Shown here in pieces: positions 1 through 11,414 of a stretch of DNA of 64,000 nt. This stretch comes from Apophysomyces variabilis (Eukaryota > Mucoromycota > Mucoromycetes > Mucorales > Mucoraceae): NCBI GenBank assembly GCA_002749535.1, contig MZZL01000394.1, forward strand, positions 310,001 through 374,000. The letters run 5' to 3'. Numbering within the stretch: the stretch's first letter is position 1; each line of letters opens with the position of its first letter. The notes below the pieces were generated by a model, which was not told where the DNA came from, did not search any database, and saw only the letters and a list, made by a program, of their open reading frames with translations. Both the position numbers and the translations under genes were made by a program.

Positions 1-899
1 AAAGCAATGCTGGCACAACTACATGAGCAGCAACAAGAGATCAAGGCCCTACGACTAGAGGCGGCCATGGCGCAAGAAACAAAAAAGGCATTACCTTTAT
101 GCATAAAACCCATGCAACCAGACGTATTTTGTGGCGAGCGTTCTTCAGCCACAATTGAGGCGTGGTTACACACGGTAGACAAATACGGCGAATTCTCTGG
201 ACTAAGCGACAGCCAAAAGATGATGTACGCATCCACTCTTCTGCGAGATGCAGCAGCGACTTGGTGGTGACACCTAGAGGTGACAATCAATGATATCATG
301 GGGAGAGCAAGTGTCCTAGAAACATGGATTGAATTCAAGGAACTGTTTTGAAAAGAATTCAAGCCTAGTAACGCAACTCAGATAGCCTGACAGCAACTGC
401 AAGAACTTTGACAAACTGGATCCATTTGTGATTACATTGTGGCGTTTCGAAATATCATGCTCAACTTGCCTGAAATGTTCGATGAGAATGCTGTGCATCA
501 GTTCATCTATGGTCTCTGATATGATGCAAGACTACAGATGCTCCTGAACCATCCAAAGTCCCTCACCGAAGCATATAACGCAGCAGAAACATTTGAATCG
601 GCATATGAATGTGCACAAGGAACGTACAAACCCTTTGAGCGGTCCAATGGGGTAGCTTCCCAGCAAAATCAAGGTTACGGAGGCCCTACACCAATGGAAC
701 TCAACGTTATCCAGTCACGAGGTAGATATGCAAGCAGAGGAAGACCTTGGCAGCATGGCGGATATAACGCAAGACAAGGTCGTGGTCCAGGAAGAAGCAA
801 TGAGGAATCAGACCTGAGGACCATTACCTGCTACAACTGCGGTAGAGAAGGACACATTGCGCGCATATGTCCTTCACCCTACAAGAAAAACCAGCAATG
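1..899 (+). pseudogene. Gag of element A (degenerate)
   Basis: Gag is the capsid and nucleocapsid precursor of an LTR retrotransposon. The reading frame starts inside the window edge and continues through the capsid-like segment (around 110-270, with the motif ATWW just before a stop) and on to a CCHC zinc knuckle at about 829-870 (CYNCGREGHIARIC). The frame ends with TGA at 898-900. It is broken by TGA codons near 268, 348, 388, 409 and 518. At several of these, related elements B and C show Arg, which fits CGA to TGA changes. An RG-rich stretch (about 715-810) precedes the zinc knuckle. The homology is clear from shared motifs with the Gags of B, C and D. Confidence 0.85.
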
Positions 900-968
900 A
901 CAAACCGTGCAGTCTAGCCAGTCATTGGATTTAAAAGGCCAAGCATATCGGGAGTAAGGGAAGTACTG

Positions 969-3900
969 GTGCGCAAGAACAATCATTCCCTGAACATGGT
1001 TGAATCAAAACAAGAAGCAATTGCCAAGATCGAAGAAGTGAAGTGTGAAGAACCAGTCAAGAATAATCCAAACAAACATCTTAAGAGTTTAGACTTTCTT
1101 GTTGATGATGTTAATCACATCAAAGAATTGAATGCAATAAATAACACGGACTTACCTCTGTATGACTTGGTTTGTAATGGTGTTATATGCGAAACGTTAC
1201 TGGACAGCGGAGCAAGTGGCTGCTATGTATCACCCAGAATCGCAAGAGGCCTTTCGATTAAGCTGATTACCAAATGACAGGTTGAAACAGCTGGAGGCCA
1301 CAGGATCGATATCACCAAAGGTGTTACTCTCTCGCTCAATGTTGGTGGCTTTGTACATGACATAACAGCGTATATATTGGACACCAAGTTCGATCTTATT
1401 CTCAGCTGGGACTGGATCAAGCACTGGAAGCCTATACTGGACTGGGATTGTGACACCTGGATGATCAAGACATCAGAGGGGACATACACCTTGCGACCAA
1501 AGAACGATCGTTCAGTACCTGATTTGGCATATCTCATATCACATTGACAGGTTCAACGATTCAAATGAGAAAAGCAAGTAGAAGCTCAATACCTTTGTTA
1601 TCTCCGAACAGACGCCGAAGAGAATTGGATGTGTCAGGACCCCTGATTCACCAACCTGGTCGCTGAATTTAGTGATGTATTTCGAGACAAATTACCCAGG
1701 TTGCCGCCTAAACGAGATGTTGAGCATGTTATCAATACAGGGGACGCGGCTCCAATCAACTGTGCGCCATACAAGATGAGTCCTCTAGAACTTGATGAAC
1801 TGCGAAAGCAACTGAATGAGCTCCTTGAACTTCGCCTCATCCATCCGAGTGCGTCACCCTGAGGTGCTCCAGTACTTTTTGTCCAAAAGAAGGATGGATC
1901 AATGTATATGTGTGTTGACTATAGGGCCATCAATCAAATCACTCGTCGAAACTCGCATCCTTTGCCACGGATTGATAAATGCCTGGAGCGGCTAGGTGGT
2001 GCCAAATTCTTCTCAAGTATTGATCTGAAAAGCGGTTACCATCAAGTGCATATAAGGGAAGAAGACATACCAAAGACAGGATTCAACATACGCTACAGTT
2101 CCTATGAGTTTCTGGTACTCCCTTTTGGTCTTACAAACGCTCCATCAACTTTTCAGCGACTGATGAACTCAATGCTTGGCAACTGTCTTGACAGGTTTGC
2201 ACTTGTATACTTGGACGACATTCTTATCTATAGCAAGACGCAAGAAGAACACTACGAACATGTCAAGGAGATATTGAAATGACTTCAGCAAGCACAGCTA
2301 ATCGCAAACCTAAAGAAGTGTGAATTCAACAAGACCGAATTACAGTTCATAGGTTTCCAAGTATCTACTGAAGGGATCAGACCTTCCGAAGAGAAGGTCA
2401 AAGCTATTCAAGACTGGCCAGTACCAACAAACGTGCAAGAAGTAAGACAGTTCATGGGATTAGGGTCTCATTACCAATGGTTCATCAAAGACTTCTCAAC
2501 GATTGCTGCACCTTTGATGGACCTCACCAAAGGGACCAGTGCAAAGACAAGACCCATTGTGTGGACCCCGAAATGTCAAGAAGCGTTTGAAAAGATCAAG
2601 TCATGCATGACCAATGCCCCTATTCTGCTACCCCCAAATCTGGAATTGCCTTATGTGATAGAAACAGATGTTTCCGATTATGGTGTGGGAGCAGTCCTAC
2701 TACAGGAAGGGCTGGATGGCCTAATGCATCCTCTGGCGTTTGAATCAAAGAAGCTATCTGCCTGCGAGAGAAATTACCTGGCCCAAGAGCAGGAACTACT
2801 TAGTATCTTGCATGCTCTCCAGACTTGGCGTTGTTTTATCAAAGGTCGCCCCTACGTCATGTACACTGATCATCACCCTCTTTACTATTTTTGAACTCAA
2901 ACCAAACCTACACCTCGCCTTACACGTTGGATGGCAGAAATAGAATGTTTTGACCCAGAGATACGATACAAGCCTGGGCGCAACAATCATGTCCCTGATC
3001 TACTTTCACAACAAGGTGGCAACTATAGTATCACAGATGAAGAAAGTATGGAACCGGATTATCTGTTTGCCCTGAAAGCCATCCAAGAGTCTGACTGGCC
3101 AAAGTTCTATTTACAGCCCGAGGCAAACTGGCTGGAGACATACAAAGATCTTTTGTCAAAACATCAGGAACAATTCATGACCCATGGCAATCAGGTGTTC
3201 AGGAAAGTCAAATTTGGTGGTTCAATTCAAGAAATCCATTTTGCTCTCTTTGCTCATCGTGCAGAAATTGTACGACACTTCCATTCCAGTTTTGGTCATC
3301 AAGAGAACCTCACGGTATACAATCTGGTTAAGAAACGATGGTGGTGGCCCAATATGAAGCACGACATACAAGAATGGATCAGAGAATGCCCTCAGTGTCA
3401 GCTCACTGCCAATGCTGAATGCAATATCCACCACGCACTGATGAAGCCTTTAGATGTACCTGCTCCTTTTGAACGATGGCACTTAGACTTTATTGGAGAG
3501 TTGCCAACAACAGTGAATGGAAATCGTTGGATCCTGGTCGCAGTTAATTACACAACAAATTGGACTATTGCGCGCGCCCTCCCAGACGCCACTGGTGAAG
3601 CTGTTGTGGATTTTATTTTTGAAGAAATCGTCATGAATTTCGGTTGCCCCTTGGAGATGGTTACAGATCGTGGTCCCAATTTTATGTCTAAAGTGCTTGA
3701 TAAGTATCTGGGTCATATCTGACTGCATCATCAATTTACTTTAGCCTTCCATTCACGGTCTAATGGCAAGTGTGAGCGCACAAATGGTATCCTAAAGCAA
3801 ATGTTGCGAAAATATGTCAATGGAGCCATCTCACAATGGGATGAATACGTCTACACCGCTGTCTTTGCCTGTTGCATACGCAAACACCAAACAACAGGTC

Positions 3901-4290
3901 TAAGTCCTTTTTACATGGTCTATAGTCAAGAACTGAATCTGCCTGATGACTCATTACGCCCCTTTTTATCCATTGAAACATCTGGAGAACTGGCCAAATT
4001 GTTTGAATCCCGCAAGCCTGCATTACTTTGGTTGAGAAAAGCTCATCGCCTCGCTGCAGAAAAATTACGCCAAAATGCTGAGAAGGACAAGGCCGTTTGG
4101 GATGCTGTTATGAAGCACCAAATCTTCCAAGTGGGTGACCTCGTCCTAATGCGCCATGAAAACAAGTTCAGCCTAGAGTTCAACTGGAAAGGCCCTTACA
4201 CCATTATCACAGTAAACCACAAATCTGATATTTACCAGCTGAAAGACCTGCAAGACAAGATCTACAACTCCTGGGTCCACACTGATTGAT
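969..4290 (+). pseudogene. Pol of element A (protease-RT-RNase H-integrase, degenerate)
   Basis: An aspartic protease with motif DSGAS lies at about 1204-1218. The reverse transcriptase runs from about 1780 to 2430, with KKDGSMYMCVDYRAINQ near 1887 and the catalytic YLDDIL near 2209. RNase H lies at about 2640-2890 (ETDVSDYG, YTDHH). The integrase follows: a zinc-binding H..H..CPQC segment near 3290-3405, then the catalytic core with HLDFIGELP near 3480 and VTDRGPNF near 3659. The C-terminal part has HENKFSLEFNWKGPY near 4156 and NSWVHTD at 4269-4289. Stops at about 1275, 1545, 1861, 2281, 2893 and 3721 break the frame. Polymerase and integrase functions are known for the family; this copy cannot make them intact. 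Confidence 0.88.
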
Positions 4291-4419
4291 TATGCCCTGT
4301 TAATGCCAGCGCGCCCATACAAAGTCCTTGGTATGATCCAGCCTCTGCTCGCGCTGCAGACAGACAGCATGTTCAGGACCATTCGCTTTTGATGTTGCTT
4401 AAGGACAAACAACAAGCTC

Positions 4420-4431
4420 AGGGGGGAGTAA
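4420..4431 (+). other. Polypurine tract of element A
   Basis: The purine run AGGGGGGAGTAA lies directly before the LTR start at 4432. It matches the position and form of the second-strand primer in elements B (GGGGAGGAGTAA on the minus strand) and C. Confidence 0.75.
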
Positions 4432-4761
4432 TGTCATAGTATAGACCATCAGCCAATCATGCTTAAGCACCGAAGAAGGCAAGTCTTTGCTTCTCTTGGT
4501 GTTTGTCCAAAAAAGATCGAATCTCCAAGAAGTTCTCATCTACCACACTTTACCTTTTGTCTTTTAACTGATTCCCTTTTCTATCATTATACCAAGAAGA
4601 TTACATAATTTAGAATAGAAAAAAGATATAAATATCCATGAGATCAACGAAGAATAAAACATCATCTTATCCACTTATTTTTATTGTGATTCTATTGTTC
4701 ACTATCTTTGTCTCATCTTTTCCTGGCCATTGGATTACCAGCTCAAGGATATGGCGATGAC
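4432..4761 (+). repeat. 3' LTR of element A
   Basis: It starts TGTCATAGT right after the polypurine tract and contains an AT-rich TATA-like stretch (gatataaata near 4625) and AATAAA-like signals. It is interrupted at its last bases by element B: 4757-4761 reads ATGAC and the sequence after B continues TGACA at 15444-15448, giving an LTR of about 331 bp ending in TGACA. All four related LTRs here begin TGT and end TGACA or CGACA. The 3' boundary is inferred because the partner 5' LTR is outside the window. Confidence 0.65.
4758..4761. repeat. 4-bp target-site duplication of element B (left copy, TGAC)
   Basis: TGAC precedes B's left LTR and is repeated at 15444-15447 after the end of B's right LTR. 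Element C also makes a 4-bp duplication, so 4 bp seems characteristic of this element group. Confidence 0.7.
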
Positions 4762-5119
4762 TGTCGTACGCGGTATTTTCTTCCTGATCTGGGTTTTCTT
4801 CCTGGCAAAGGTCAAACCCACTGGGGATCAAGGGTAACAAAAGAGATAGAGAATAAACAGATGATTGTCTTTATTGCTAAGCAAATTCATGGATATTTAT
4901 ATTTTTTCTAAATCTAATTGTAACAATGCTGATACGGTCGAGCATTCGAAATAAGTAAAATAAACGGGCAAGAGATTATGTAATGGTTTTGCTGAGCATG
5001 GTACTCCTGGAGATGTTGCTCTTTTGTAGTGAAGGCCGAAGCGTTAAAGGTTTACCGTTTTTGGATCAAGGCCGATCTGAGCAAAAGGTTTGTGTCACTA
5101 CAACTTTGCAGGCATGACA
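4762..5119 (-). repeat. 3' LTR of element B (358 bp)
   Basis: In plus orientation it runs from TGTCGTACGCGG to GGCATGACA. It matches the 5' LTR pieces 10037-10156 (equivalent to 4762-4881), 10944-11053 (4969 onward) and 15399-15443 (to the end). It is flanked inside by the polypurine tract 5120-5131 and outside by TGAC. The end of pol (stop at 5098-5100) lies within it. Confidence 0.9.
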
Positions 5120-7962
5120 TTACTCCTCCCCGAAAATGTTGGTCGTCCTCGATCAACTTCAGAAACACCAGCGAGCAGAGCCAATGGGGCGTATTCGATC
5201 TCTTGATGGTTTTGAGCGCGAGAGGTTGCCAGATGGTACCAAACAGATTGGAATTCGTCACCGAGGGCCAGTTTCAATCTATCCGTATGGACCCAAGAAT
5301 TGTACGGAGTGCCATCGACAGATTCGATCTTGTAAATGTTGGTGTCGGGGTTGGTATCAACCACTACATAAGGTCCCATCCATTGGAATTCTAGGCCATA
5401 ACGACTTTCATGGCGTAGAAGCACATGATCTCCGATGTCAAATTCTTGGTGTGTCATGGCGGCATCCCATCGTTCTTTGTTTTGCGAACTGACTTTGTGT
5501 ACTCGATCTGCTGCAGTGTCACGTGCTTCACGTAGTTTATGCAAGTAAGACAGGCCATCTTCAGCAATAATCTGCGGATCAGTTTCGGTCGTGGTATCCA
5601 TAAAGGGACGCAAAGGATCACCAGGTAAGCGAGGTTCACGGCCATAGGTCAAGTAAAAAGGACTGAATCGAGTTGTGTGATGTTTTCGGATTCGGCATGC
5701 CCAAAGAGCAGTATCAATATAATCGTCCCAGCGATGGACAGCACCATTGACATATTTGCAAAGCATCTTCTTGAATGTGCCATTTAACCGTTCGCATTTA
5801 CCATTGGTTCGCGGATGGAAAGCTGAGGTGAACTTGTGATTTGTGTGGACCTTGGCGTTATACATCGCAACCACCTTGGACATGAAATTTGCACCGCGAT
5901 CAGTCAAGATTTCTTCAGGGCAACCAAAACGCATCAGGATTTCTTCATAAATGAAAGTAGCGATTGCTTCACCAGTTGCATCTGGGACGGCGCGAGCGAT
6001 TGGCCAATTCGTTGCATAGTCAACTGCTGTGAGAAGCCACCGATTACCGTTCAGAGTCGTGGGAAGTTCACCGATGAAATCAAGATGCCAACGAGAGAAG
6101 GCAGGTGGAACCTCTAAAGGTTTCATGGGTGCGTGATGCGTATTGCGCTCTGGGTTTGCTGCGAGTTGACATTGTGGGCATTTTGCTATCCAGTTATTGA
6201 TATCCGACCGCATATCTGGCCACCACCAACGCTTGCGCATCACATCAAACATTGTGAGCTGACCGGGATGCCCGAAACCATTGTGGTAACTGTTAACCAA
6301 GTCTGCTCGCTTGGCACGGAGCATGTAGCGGACCTTATGGATCTTGCCATCAATCTTGACCTTGCGGAACACCTTACCATCCTTGAACTCAAAATGTTTC
6401 TCGTTTTTCAACAGGACTTCTTTTAGATCTTCAGGCCATTCTTCCTTGGGATGTGCGTAAAACTTTGGCCAGTCGGAATGAGGAACCAGTTGTGCACCGT
6501 AAACATATTGAGGCTCCAAGTCAGCTTCTTGTGATTCATCTAGGTGGTCTTGACGTCGGGATAGTGCGTCTGGGACATGGTTCTCCTGGCCGGGCTTNNN
6601 NNNNNNNNNNNNNNNNNNNNNNNNNNNNNNNNNNNNNNNNNNNNNNNNNNNNNNNNNNNNNNNNNNNNNNNNNNNNNNNNNNNNNNNNNNNNNNNNNNNN
6701 NNNNNNNNNNNNNNNNNNNNNNNNNNNNNNNNNNNNNNNNNNNNNNNNNNNNNNNNNNNNNNNNNNNNNNNNNNNNNNNNNNNNNNNNNNNNNNNNNNNN
6801 NNNNNNNNNNNNNNNNNNNNNNNNNNNNNNNNNNNNNNNNNNNNNNNNNNNNNNNNNNNNNNNNNNNNNNNNNNNNNNNNNNNNNNNNNNNNNNNNNNNN
6901 NNNNNNNNNNNNNNNNNNNNNNNNNNNNNNNNNNNNNNNNNNNNNNNNNNNCGGCAGAGGGTGAGAATTACGACGTGTGACTTGATTGATAGCCCTGTAA
7001 TCGATACAGAGACGCATAGAGCCGTCCTTCTTGCGAACAAACAAAACCGGAGCTCCCCAAGGGGATGTACTTTGACGGATAAGGCGAAGGTCAATAAGTT
7101 CCTTTAATTGCTTGCAGAGTTCATCCAGTTCTTTCGGGCTCATTTTGAAAGGTGGTTGATTGATTGGTGCAGCGTCTCCAGTATCAATGACATGTTCCAC
7201 TTCGTGTTCTGGCAGCAGACCAGGGAGTGTGTCCTTGAAAATATCAGAGTACTGCTTGATCAAGTTGTCAAATGATCCATTCATGTCCTTTACAGCATCG
7301 TTCATCAAGTATAGGAGGTATGCTTCTTCGGTTTGTTTCTTATGGTTCATGCGCTGGAATTGCCGGCCAGATATCAAATATGACAGTTCAGGAACATGAC
7401 GAGTGTATTTGGGTCGCAATATGTACGATTGTCCTTCATGGCGTATTTTCCAGCTATCCAGTTCCCAGTCAGGTTCTGGTTTTACGTGTTTGAACCAGTC
7501 TTGTCCGAGAATTAGATCAAACTTAGTGTCAAGTATATAGGCGTCCCATTGTTGCTGGAATCCACCCCCCATACAGAGTTCCATAGAAACCTTCGCATTT
7601 ACTCCGATTCTGTGCCCGCCTGCCGTTTCTACTTCCCGACCATGTACTTCCTGCGCTGTTAGGCCTTGGGCTAACCATGGAGCAATATATGAGGATCCCG
7701 CGCCTGTGTCTAGCAGTGCTGTGGCTTCTCTCCCGTTACACTTGATGGTATAAAGGGGCAGTTCCCTGGGCTTGATCGAATTCAGCGAGTTTAAATGTTC
7801 TTGGTCCATTCTGATGTCCTCAGGCATCATATCATCGGTAGCAGACATATACGAGGAAGATACTTCTTTATTAATTTCGATTGATTCCTTTTCTGGTACT
7901 TTCTCGGTACTCGCCTCAGGGGAGGATTTTTCTTCTATCATGCACAGCTGACCTCCCTTCAC
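5098..7962 (-). CDS. Pol polyprotein of element B, interrupted by assembly gap
   Basis: This is one open frame of about 954 codons when the 354-N gap is counted. From the N-terminus it has an aspartic protease with [11 protein letters not shown] (about 7677-7716), the start of the reverse transcriptase ([18 protein letters not shown] near 7035), the gap, the end of RNase H, an integrase zinc finger (H..H..CPQCQ, about 6175-6300), and the integrase core with HLDFIGELP (about 6065) and LTDRGANF (about 5890). A GPY-type motif (MGPYVV near 5365) and NSWVHTDRL (about 5305) follow. The tail reads into the LTR and stops at 5098. No stop codon is seen outside the gap. The upstream start is not an ATG: pol overlaps gag in the -1 frame, so it is probably made by frameshifting. 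One stop (TGA near 8472) lies in the contig that fills the gap, so this copy is probably dead. Confidence 0.9.
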   Translation of the reverse strand: MKGGQLCMIEEKSSPEASTEKVPEKESIEINKEVSSSYMSATDDMMPEDIRMDQEHLNSLNSIKPRELPLYTIKCNGREATALLDTGAGSSYIAPWLAQGLTAQEVHGREVETAGGHRIGVNAKVSMELCMGGGFQQQWDAYILDTKFDLILGQDWFKHVKPEPDWELDSWKIRHEGQSYILRPKYTRHVPELSYLISGRQFQRMNHKKQTEEAYLLYLMNDAVKDMNGSFDNLIKQYSDIFKDTLPGLLPEHEVEHVIDTGDAAPINQPPFKMSPKELDELCKQLKELIDLRLIRQSTSPWGAPVLFVRKKDGSMRLCIDYRAINQVTRRNSHPLPXXXXXXXXXXXXXXXXXXXXXXXXXXXXXXXXXXXXXXXXXXXXXXXXXXXXXXXXXXXXXXXXXXXXXXXXXXXXXXXXXXXXXXXXXXXXXXXXXXXXXXXXXXXXXXXXXXXXXXKPGQENHVPDALSRRQDHLDESQEADLEPQYVYGAQLVPHSDWPKFYAHPKEEWPEDLKEVLLKNEKHFEFKDGKVFRKVKIDGKIHKVRYMLRAKRADLVNSYHNGFGHPGQLTMFDVMRKRWWWPDMRSDINNWIAKCPQCQLAANPERNTHHAPMKPLEVPPAFSRWHLDFIGELPTTLNGNRWLLTAVDYATNWPIARAVPDATGEAIATFIYEEILMRFGCPEEILTDRGANFMSKVVAMYNAKVHTNHKFTSAFHPRTNGKCERLNGTFKKMLCKYVNGAVHRWDDYIDTALWACRIRKHHTTRFSPFYLTYGREPRLPGDPLRPFMDTTTETDPQIIAEDGLSYLHKLREARDTAADRVHKVSSQNKERWDAAMTHQEFDIGDHVLLRHESRYGLEFQWMGPYVVVDTNPDTNIYKIESVDGTPYNSWVHTDRLKLALGDEFQSVWYHLATSRAQNHQEIEYAPLALLAGVSEVDRGRPTFSGRSNVMPAKL
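5120..5131 (-). other. Polypurine tract of element B
   Basis: TTACTCCTCCCC on the plus strand, read as a purine run ending GGAGTAA on the minus strand, abuts the 3' LTR. Confidence 0.75.
6598..6951. other. Assembly gap (354 N)
   Basis: A run of undetermined bases falls inside B's reverse transcriptase and RNase H region. The sequence left of it (6474-6597) is repeated at 8107-8230, and 8231-9182 continues into exactly the missing part of pol, so that contig belongs here. Confidence 0.95.
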
Positions 7963-8106
7963 AGCTGTGCTGGCTGAAAACCCTGACGTTTTCGGTCATG
8001 TTCTTCGTCGAGTTCTTTGATCTTCTCGCGGATTCTTGCAAGGCGGGATCGGCAATCGCGACGGATATGACCTTTCTTGTTACACCAGTAACATACCAGG
8101 TCTGTN

Positions 8107-9182
8107 AGAATGAGGAACCAGTTGTGCACCGTAAACATATTGAGGCTCCAAGTCAGCTTCTTGTGATTCATCTAGGTGGTCTTGACGTCGGGATAGTGCG
8201 TCTGGGACATGGTTCTCCTGGCTGGGCTTATATCGTATATCTGGATCAAACATTTCGAGGTCTGCCATCCACCGAGTAAGTCGTGGGGTCGGTTTCTTTT
8301 GGGTCTGGAAATAACGCAGGGGATGGTGGTCCGTGTAGATAACGTAAGGTCTACCTTCCACAAAACATCTCCATGATTTCAATGCATGCAGGATTGCCAG
8401 CAGTTCCCTCTCTTGCGCAGGGTAATTCTTTTCCGCCGGGGAGAACTTTTTGGATTCAAATGCAATAGGGTGTCAGACGCCGTGTTCATCTTCTTGCAAC
8501 AACACCGCACCAACACCGTAGTCTGACGCATCGGTCTCGATGATGAATGGTCGGTCCATGTTCGGAGGCTGTAATACTGGTGCACTGGTCATACGTTCCT
8601 TGATCTCCTCAAATGCTTTCTGACAAGCCGCAGTCCATGTGATAGAGCGTCGCTTCGCACCTGTGCCCTTGGTAAGATCCGTCAAAGGTGATGCGATGCT
8701 TGAGAAATCACGAATGAACCTTCTGTAATGGGAACTGAGACCGATGAATTGACGCACCTCTTGGACGTTTGTAGGTTGGGGCCAGTCTTGGATCGCTTTG
8801 ATCTTGCTTGCTGCTGGAAGTATTCCTTGAGCAGAGACCCGGAAACCTACGAACTCCAATTCGGATTTATTGAATTCACACTTTTTGAGATTGGCGTATA
8901 GCTTTGCTTCTCGTAATTTGTCCAGTACCAAACGAACGTGTTCTTGATGTTCTTCGGGCGTTCTACTGTAAATTAGAATGTCATCCAAGTAGACCAGAGC
9001 GAATTTGTCCAAGTAATCTCCGAGCACAGAGTTCATCAACCATTGGAACGTTGGTGGAGCATTAGTTAAACCGAAAGGCAGTACCAAAAACTCGTATGAG
9101 CCATATCGAGTGTTAAAAGCCGTTTTAGGGACATCCTCCGGGCGTATGCGGACCTGGTGGTAGCCACTCTTGAGGTCAATGC
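8107..9182 (-). pseudogene. RT and RNase H segment of element B pol (misplaced contig)
   Basis: Read on the minus strand from 9182, it gives reverse transcriptase from [12 protein letters not shown] through the catalytic YLDDILIYS (about 8965-8990), the connection domain (NVQEVRQFIGLSSHYRRF near 8755) and RNase H (ETDASDYGVGAVLLQ near 8520, YTDHHPLRYF near 8320). A single TGA at about 8472 follows EDEHGV and splits the frame. The left 124 bp (8107-8230) duplicate 6474-6597 with about one difference. The segment therefore supplies what is missing in 6598-6951 and is bounded by single n joins at 8106 and 9183. Confidence 0.88.
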
Positions 9183-9183
9183 N

Positions 9184-10025
9184 TGGCAATCGCGACGGAT
9201 ATGACCTTTCTTGTTACACCAGTAACATACCAGGTCTGTGCGACGAGCGTTGGGCGTTGTTCTGCTTGATTGGCTGGTAATGGCATCCAGATCCATAGGT
9301 TCGGGTTGAGAAGTTGAGGTGGATTCCCAACGGACTTCGTTCGTGACAACCATTTGTCCCACATGCCTTCCGCTCTTATAGGCCAAGGCAGCGCGAATGG
9401 CTCTATCCAAGGATTCTGGTTCTCACATTAACACATGGACCCTGACTTCTTTCTTCAGTCTGCGCACGAAACGGTCCATGGCCTCTTCTTCGGTCATATT
9501 GGGAATCTCCAACTGGATGTTCTGAAATTCGTCAACATATGCTTCGATCGAACCAGTTTGCCGTAACTCCGCTATCTTGTCGCGAGCCATTTGGAGTGTG
9601 AAAACTGGGTGGAATTCTTCGTTCAAACGGCGCTTAAAGGATCCTCACGTCCTTGGCTCTTCTTCCAACTGCTCAAGTCTGCGCCACCACACGTCAGCTC
9701 TTCCCCGTAAAAGGGTAATGGCGTAACGCATTTGCTGGTCTGAATCAGCTTCCAGAAATTCAGCATAGCGTTCCACCGATCGCAACCATCCATCGATGAC
9801 GGCCGCGTTACGTTCTCCACTGTAAGTTTCTGGTTGGCGGGCACGCATCTTGGTCACCACGCCTGTTGTCTTGTCATTCATCTGCATGGCCTTCTGGAAA
9901 GCTTGGGCCATCAGGGTAATCATATCTTCCATACTGGGTTGGCTTGACATGCTTAGTTTCTCGAACGCTTCAATGGTACTCGGTATTAAATTGTCAATTT
10001 GTTCTTCGTGGATACGATCTTGCAT
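9184..10025 (-). pseudogene. Gag of element B
   Basis: The frame begins at the ATG at 10025, which overlaps the primer-binding site, and reads MQDRIHEEQIDN. A capsid-like region contains VWWRRLEQ (about 9680). The frame has a TGA near 9643 (Trp expected from context) and another near 9421 (Arg expected before EPESL). It continues to a zinc knuckle CYWCNKKGHIRRDC at the contig edge (about 9190-9232). The C-terminal end of the same Gag is in the other contig: the knuckle again at 8060-8100, then the frame ends QPAQL and TGA near 7968. The two contigs overlap over about 55 bp. Family role: capsid and RNA packaging. Confidence 0.85.
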
Positions 10026-10036
10026 CAGCTACCAAT
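10023..10036 (-). other. Primer-binding site of element B
   Basis: Read on the minus strand, the LTR ends in CA, followed by AT and then TGGTAGCTGATG. TGGTAGC is complementary to the 3' end of initiator Met tRNA as used by Ty1 and Ty3, and the two-base spacing is as in Ty3. The same site lies next to the LTRs of C (15025-15038) and D (39924-39938). Use of that tRNA is inferred. Confidence 0.6.
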
Positions 10037-10156
10037 TGTTGTGCGCGGTATTTTCTTCCTGATCTGGGTTTTCTTCCTGGCAAAGGTCAAACCCACTGGG
10101 GATCAAGGGTAACAAAAGAGATAGAGAATAAACAGATGATTGTCTTTATTGCTAAG
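10037..10156 (-). repeat. 5' LTR of element B, first fragment
   Basis: It matches 4762-4881 almost exactly (start TGTTGTGCGCGG against TGTCGTACGCGG). It is cut by the n at 10157. The next piece of this LTR is 10944-11053. Confidence 0.88.
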
Positions 10157-10157
10157 N

Positions 10158-10942
10158 CGGTTGGCGTTCCCGGCTAATTGACATTGGGGACAAGTGGACA
10201 ACCATTCTTGGATATCTGAGCGCATCTGGGGCCACCACCAACGTTTGCGCATCAGATCATATACCGTTGTCTGACCCGCATGACCAAAACCCTCATGAAA
10301 CTGGCGCACCAAATCGGCCCGACGAGCAAAAAGAGCGTATCGGATTTCATGGAAAGTCTCACCAATCTTCACCTTGCGGTATACTTTACCGTCTCGCACT
10401 ACGAAATGGTCTCGCTGAGCTTTCAGGGTCGGCTTAAAATCTTCAGGCCAGTCATCTTCTGGATGAGCATAGAATTTAGGCCATTCGGTTGGGGGAACGA
10501 CCTGGGCAGCATACAAATAATCTGGTTCCAAGGAGACATCATCAGCAAGACACGTCGGACCATCGCGGCGGGACAGAGCATCAGGAACAAGGTTGTCCTT
10601 GCCGGGTTTGTACTGGATATCTGGATCGTAAGATTCCAGGTCTGATATCCAACGAATGAGACGTGGCGTTGGCTTTTGCTGTTGTCGATAGTACTTCAGG
10701 GGCATATGGTCCGTATAGACGGTATATTCTTTTCCATCGATCAAGCAGCGCCAAGTGCGTAGCGCATGCAATATCGCCAGTAGTTCACGCTCTTGGGCGG
10801 GATAAGATCGTTCCGCGCTTGACAGCTTCTTCGATTCGTATGCCAACGGGCGCCATTGTCCATGATCATCGGGTTGCAATAAGACAGCACCAATACCAAA
10901 GTCGGACGCGTCAGTTTCGATCTTGAACGGCTTCTGCATATC
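10158..10942 (-). pseudogene. RNase H to integrase N-terminus of element C pol (misplaced contig)
   Basis: The minus-strand frame reads from RNase H (KPFKIETDASDFGIGAVLLQ near 10935, YTDHMPLKYY near 10710) to the integrase zinc finger ([16 protein letters not shown] near 10245, [11 protein letters not shown]). Its left 93 bp (10158-10250) are identical to 12450-12542. Element C lacks exactly this part of pol at the n at 12543, so the contig belongs there and not in B's LTR. The frame is open throughout. Confidence 0.88.
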
Positions 10943-10943
10943 N

Positions 10944-11053
10944 CAAGAGATTATGTAATGGTTTTGCTGAGCATGGTACTCCTGGAGATGTTGCTCTTTT
11001 GTAGTGAAGGCCGAAGCGTTAAAGGTTTACTGTTTTTGGATCAAGGCCGATCT
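10944..11053 (-). repeat. 5' LTR of element B, second fragment
   Basis: It matches 4969-5078 of B's 3' LTR with about one transition (TTTACTG against TTTACCG). It is interrupted at 11053/11054 by element C; the LTR resumes at 15399. Confidence 0.88.
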
Positions 11054-11414
11054 TGTTGTTTCCTTGGATCTGAGTTTTATTCTGAATCACTGTAACATAG
11101 TCGATCAGTCAAACTTGCAGCGGATCAGGGAAACGATAAGATAAATAAAAATAAGGATTGTAAAAGATGATTTTTTATTGTATCGCCTTTCTCTCTATTT
11201 ATATTATTGTGCCTGACGGACGACGGCAAAACAATTCTACTTCTAAAACTTTTCCAAGGGCAACTATTCGATAGACGATGTTTCGCGATGTTATAATCTC
11301 AAACATCGTCTTCTTCCGTTTCTTCTACCTCAACAATCGATCCGATTCGTTCGTCCATCTCAGGGTCCACACAAAAGAAGTCCGAATTCCAGGGATCGGG
11401 ATTCAGCGACGACA
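11054..11414 (-). repeat. 3' LTR of element C
   Basis: It starts TGTTGTTTCC and ends GCGACGACA in plus orientation. It pairs with 15039-15398 over its full length. Its inner end carries the last 39 codons or so of pol, which stops at 11299-11301. Confidence 0.9.

Larger units (their letters stand above)
1..4761 (+). mobile_element. Ty3/gypsy LTR retrotransposon A (decayed, 5' end outside window)
   Basis: The order gag - protease - reverse transcriptase - RNase H - integrase - polypurine tract - 3' LTR is read on the plus strand. The 5' LTR and the start of gag lie before base 1. Many in-frame stops make it non-functional. It has no chromodomain: the integrase ends with a GPY-type motif (KGPYTI) and the NSWVHTD motif shared with elements B, C and D. 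Its last bases are displaced by element B: the LTR runs to 4761 and its final TGACA is found at 15444-15448, next to the tRNA-Lys gene. A is therefore the oldest layer of the nest. Confidence 0.9.
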
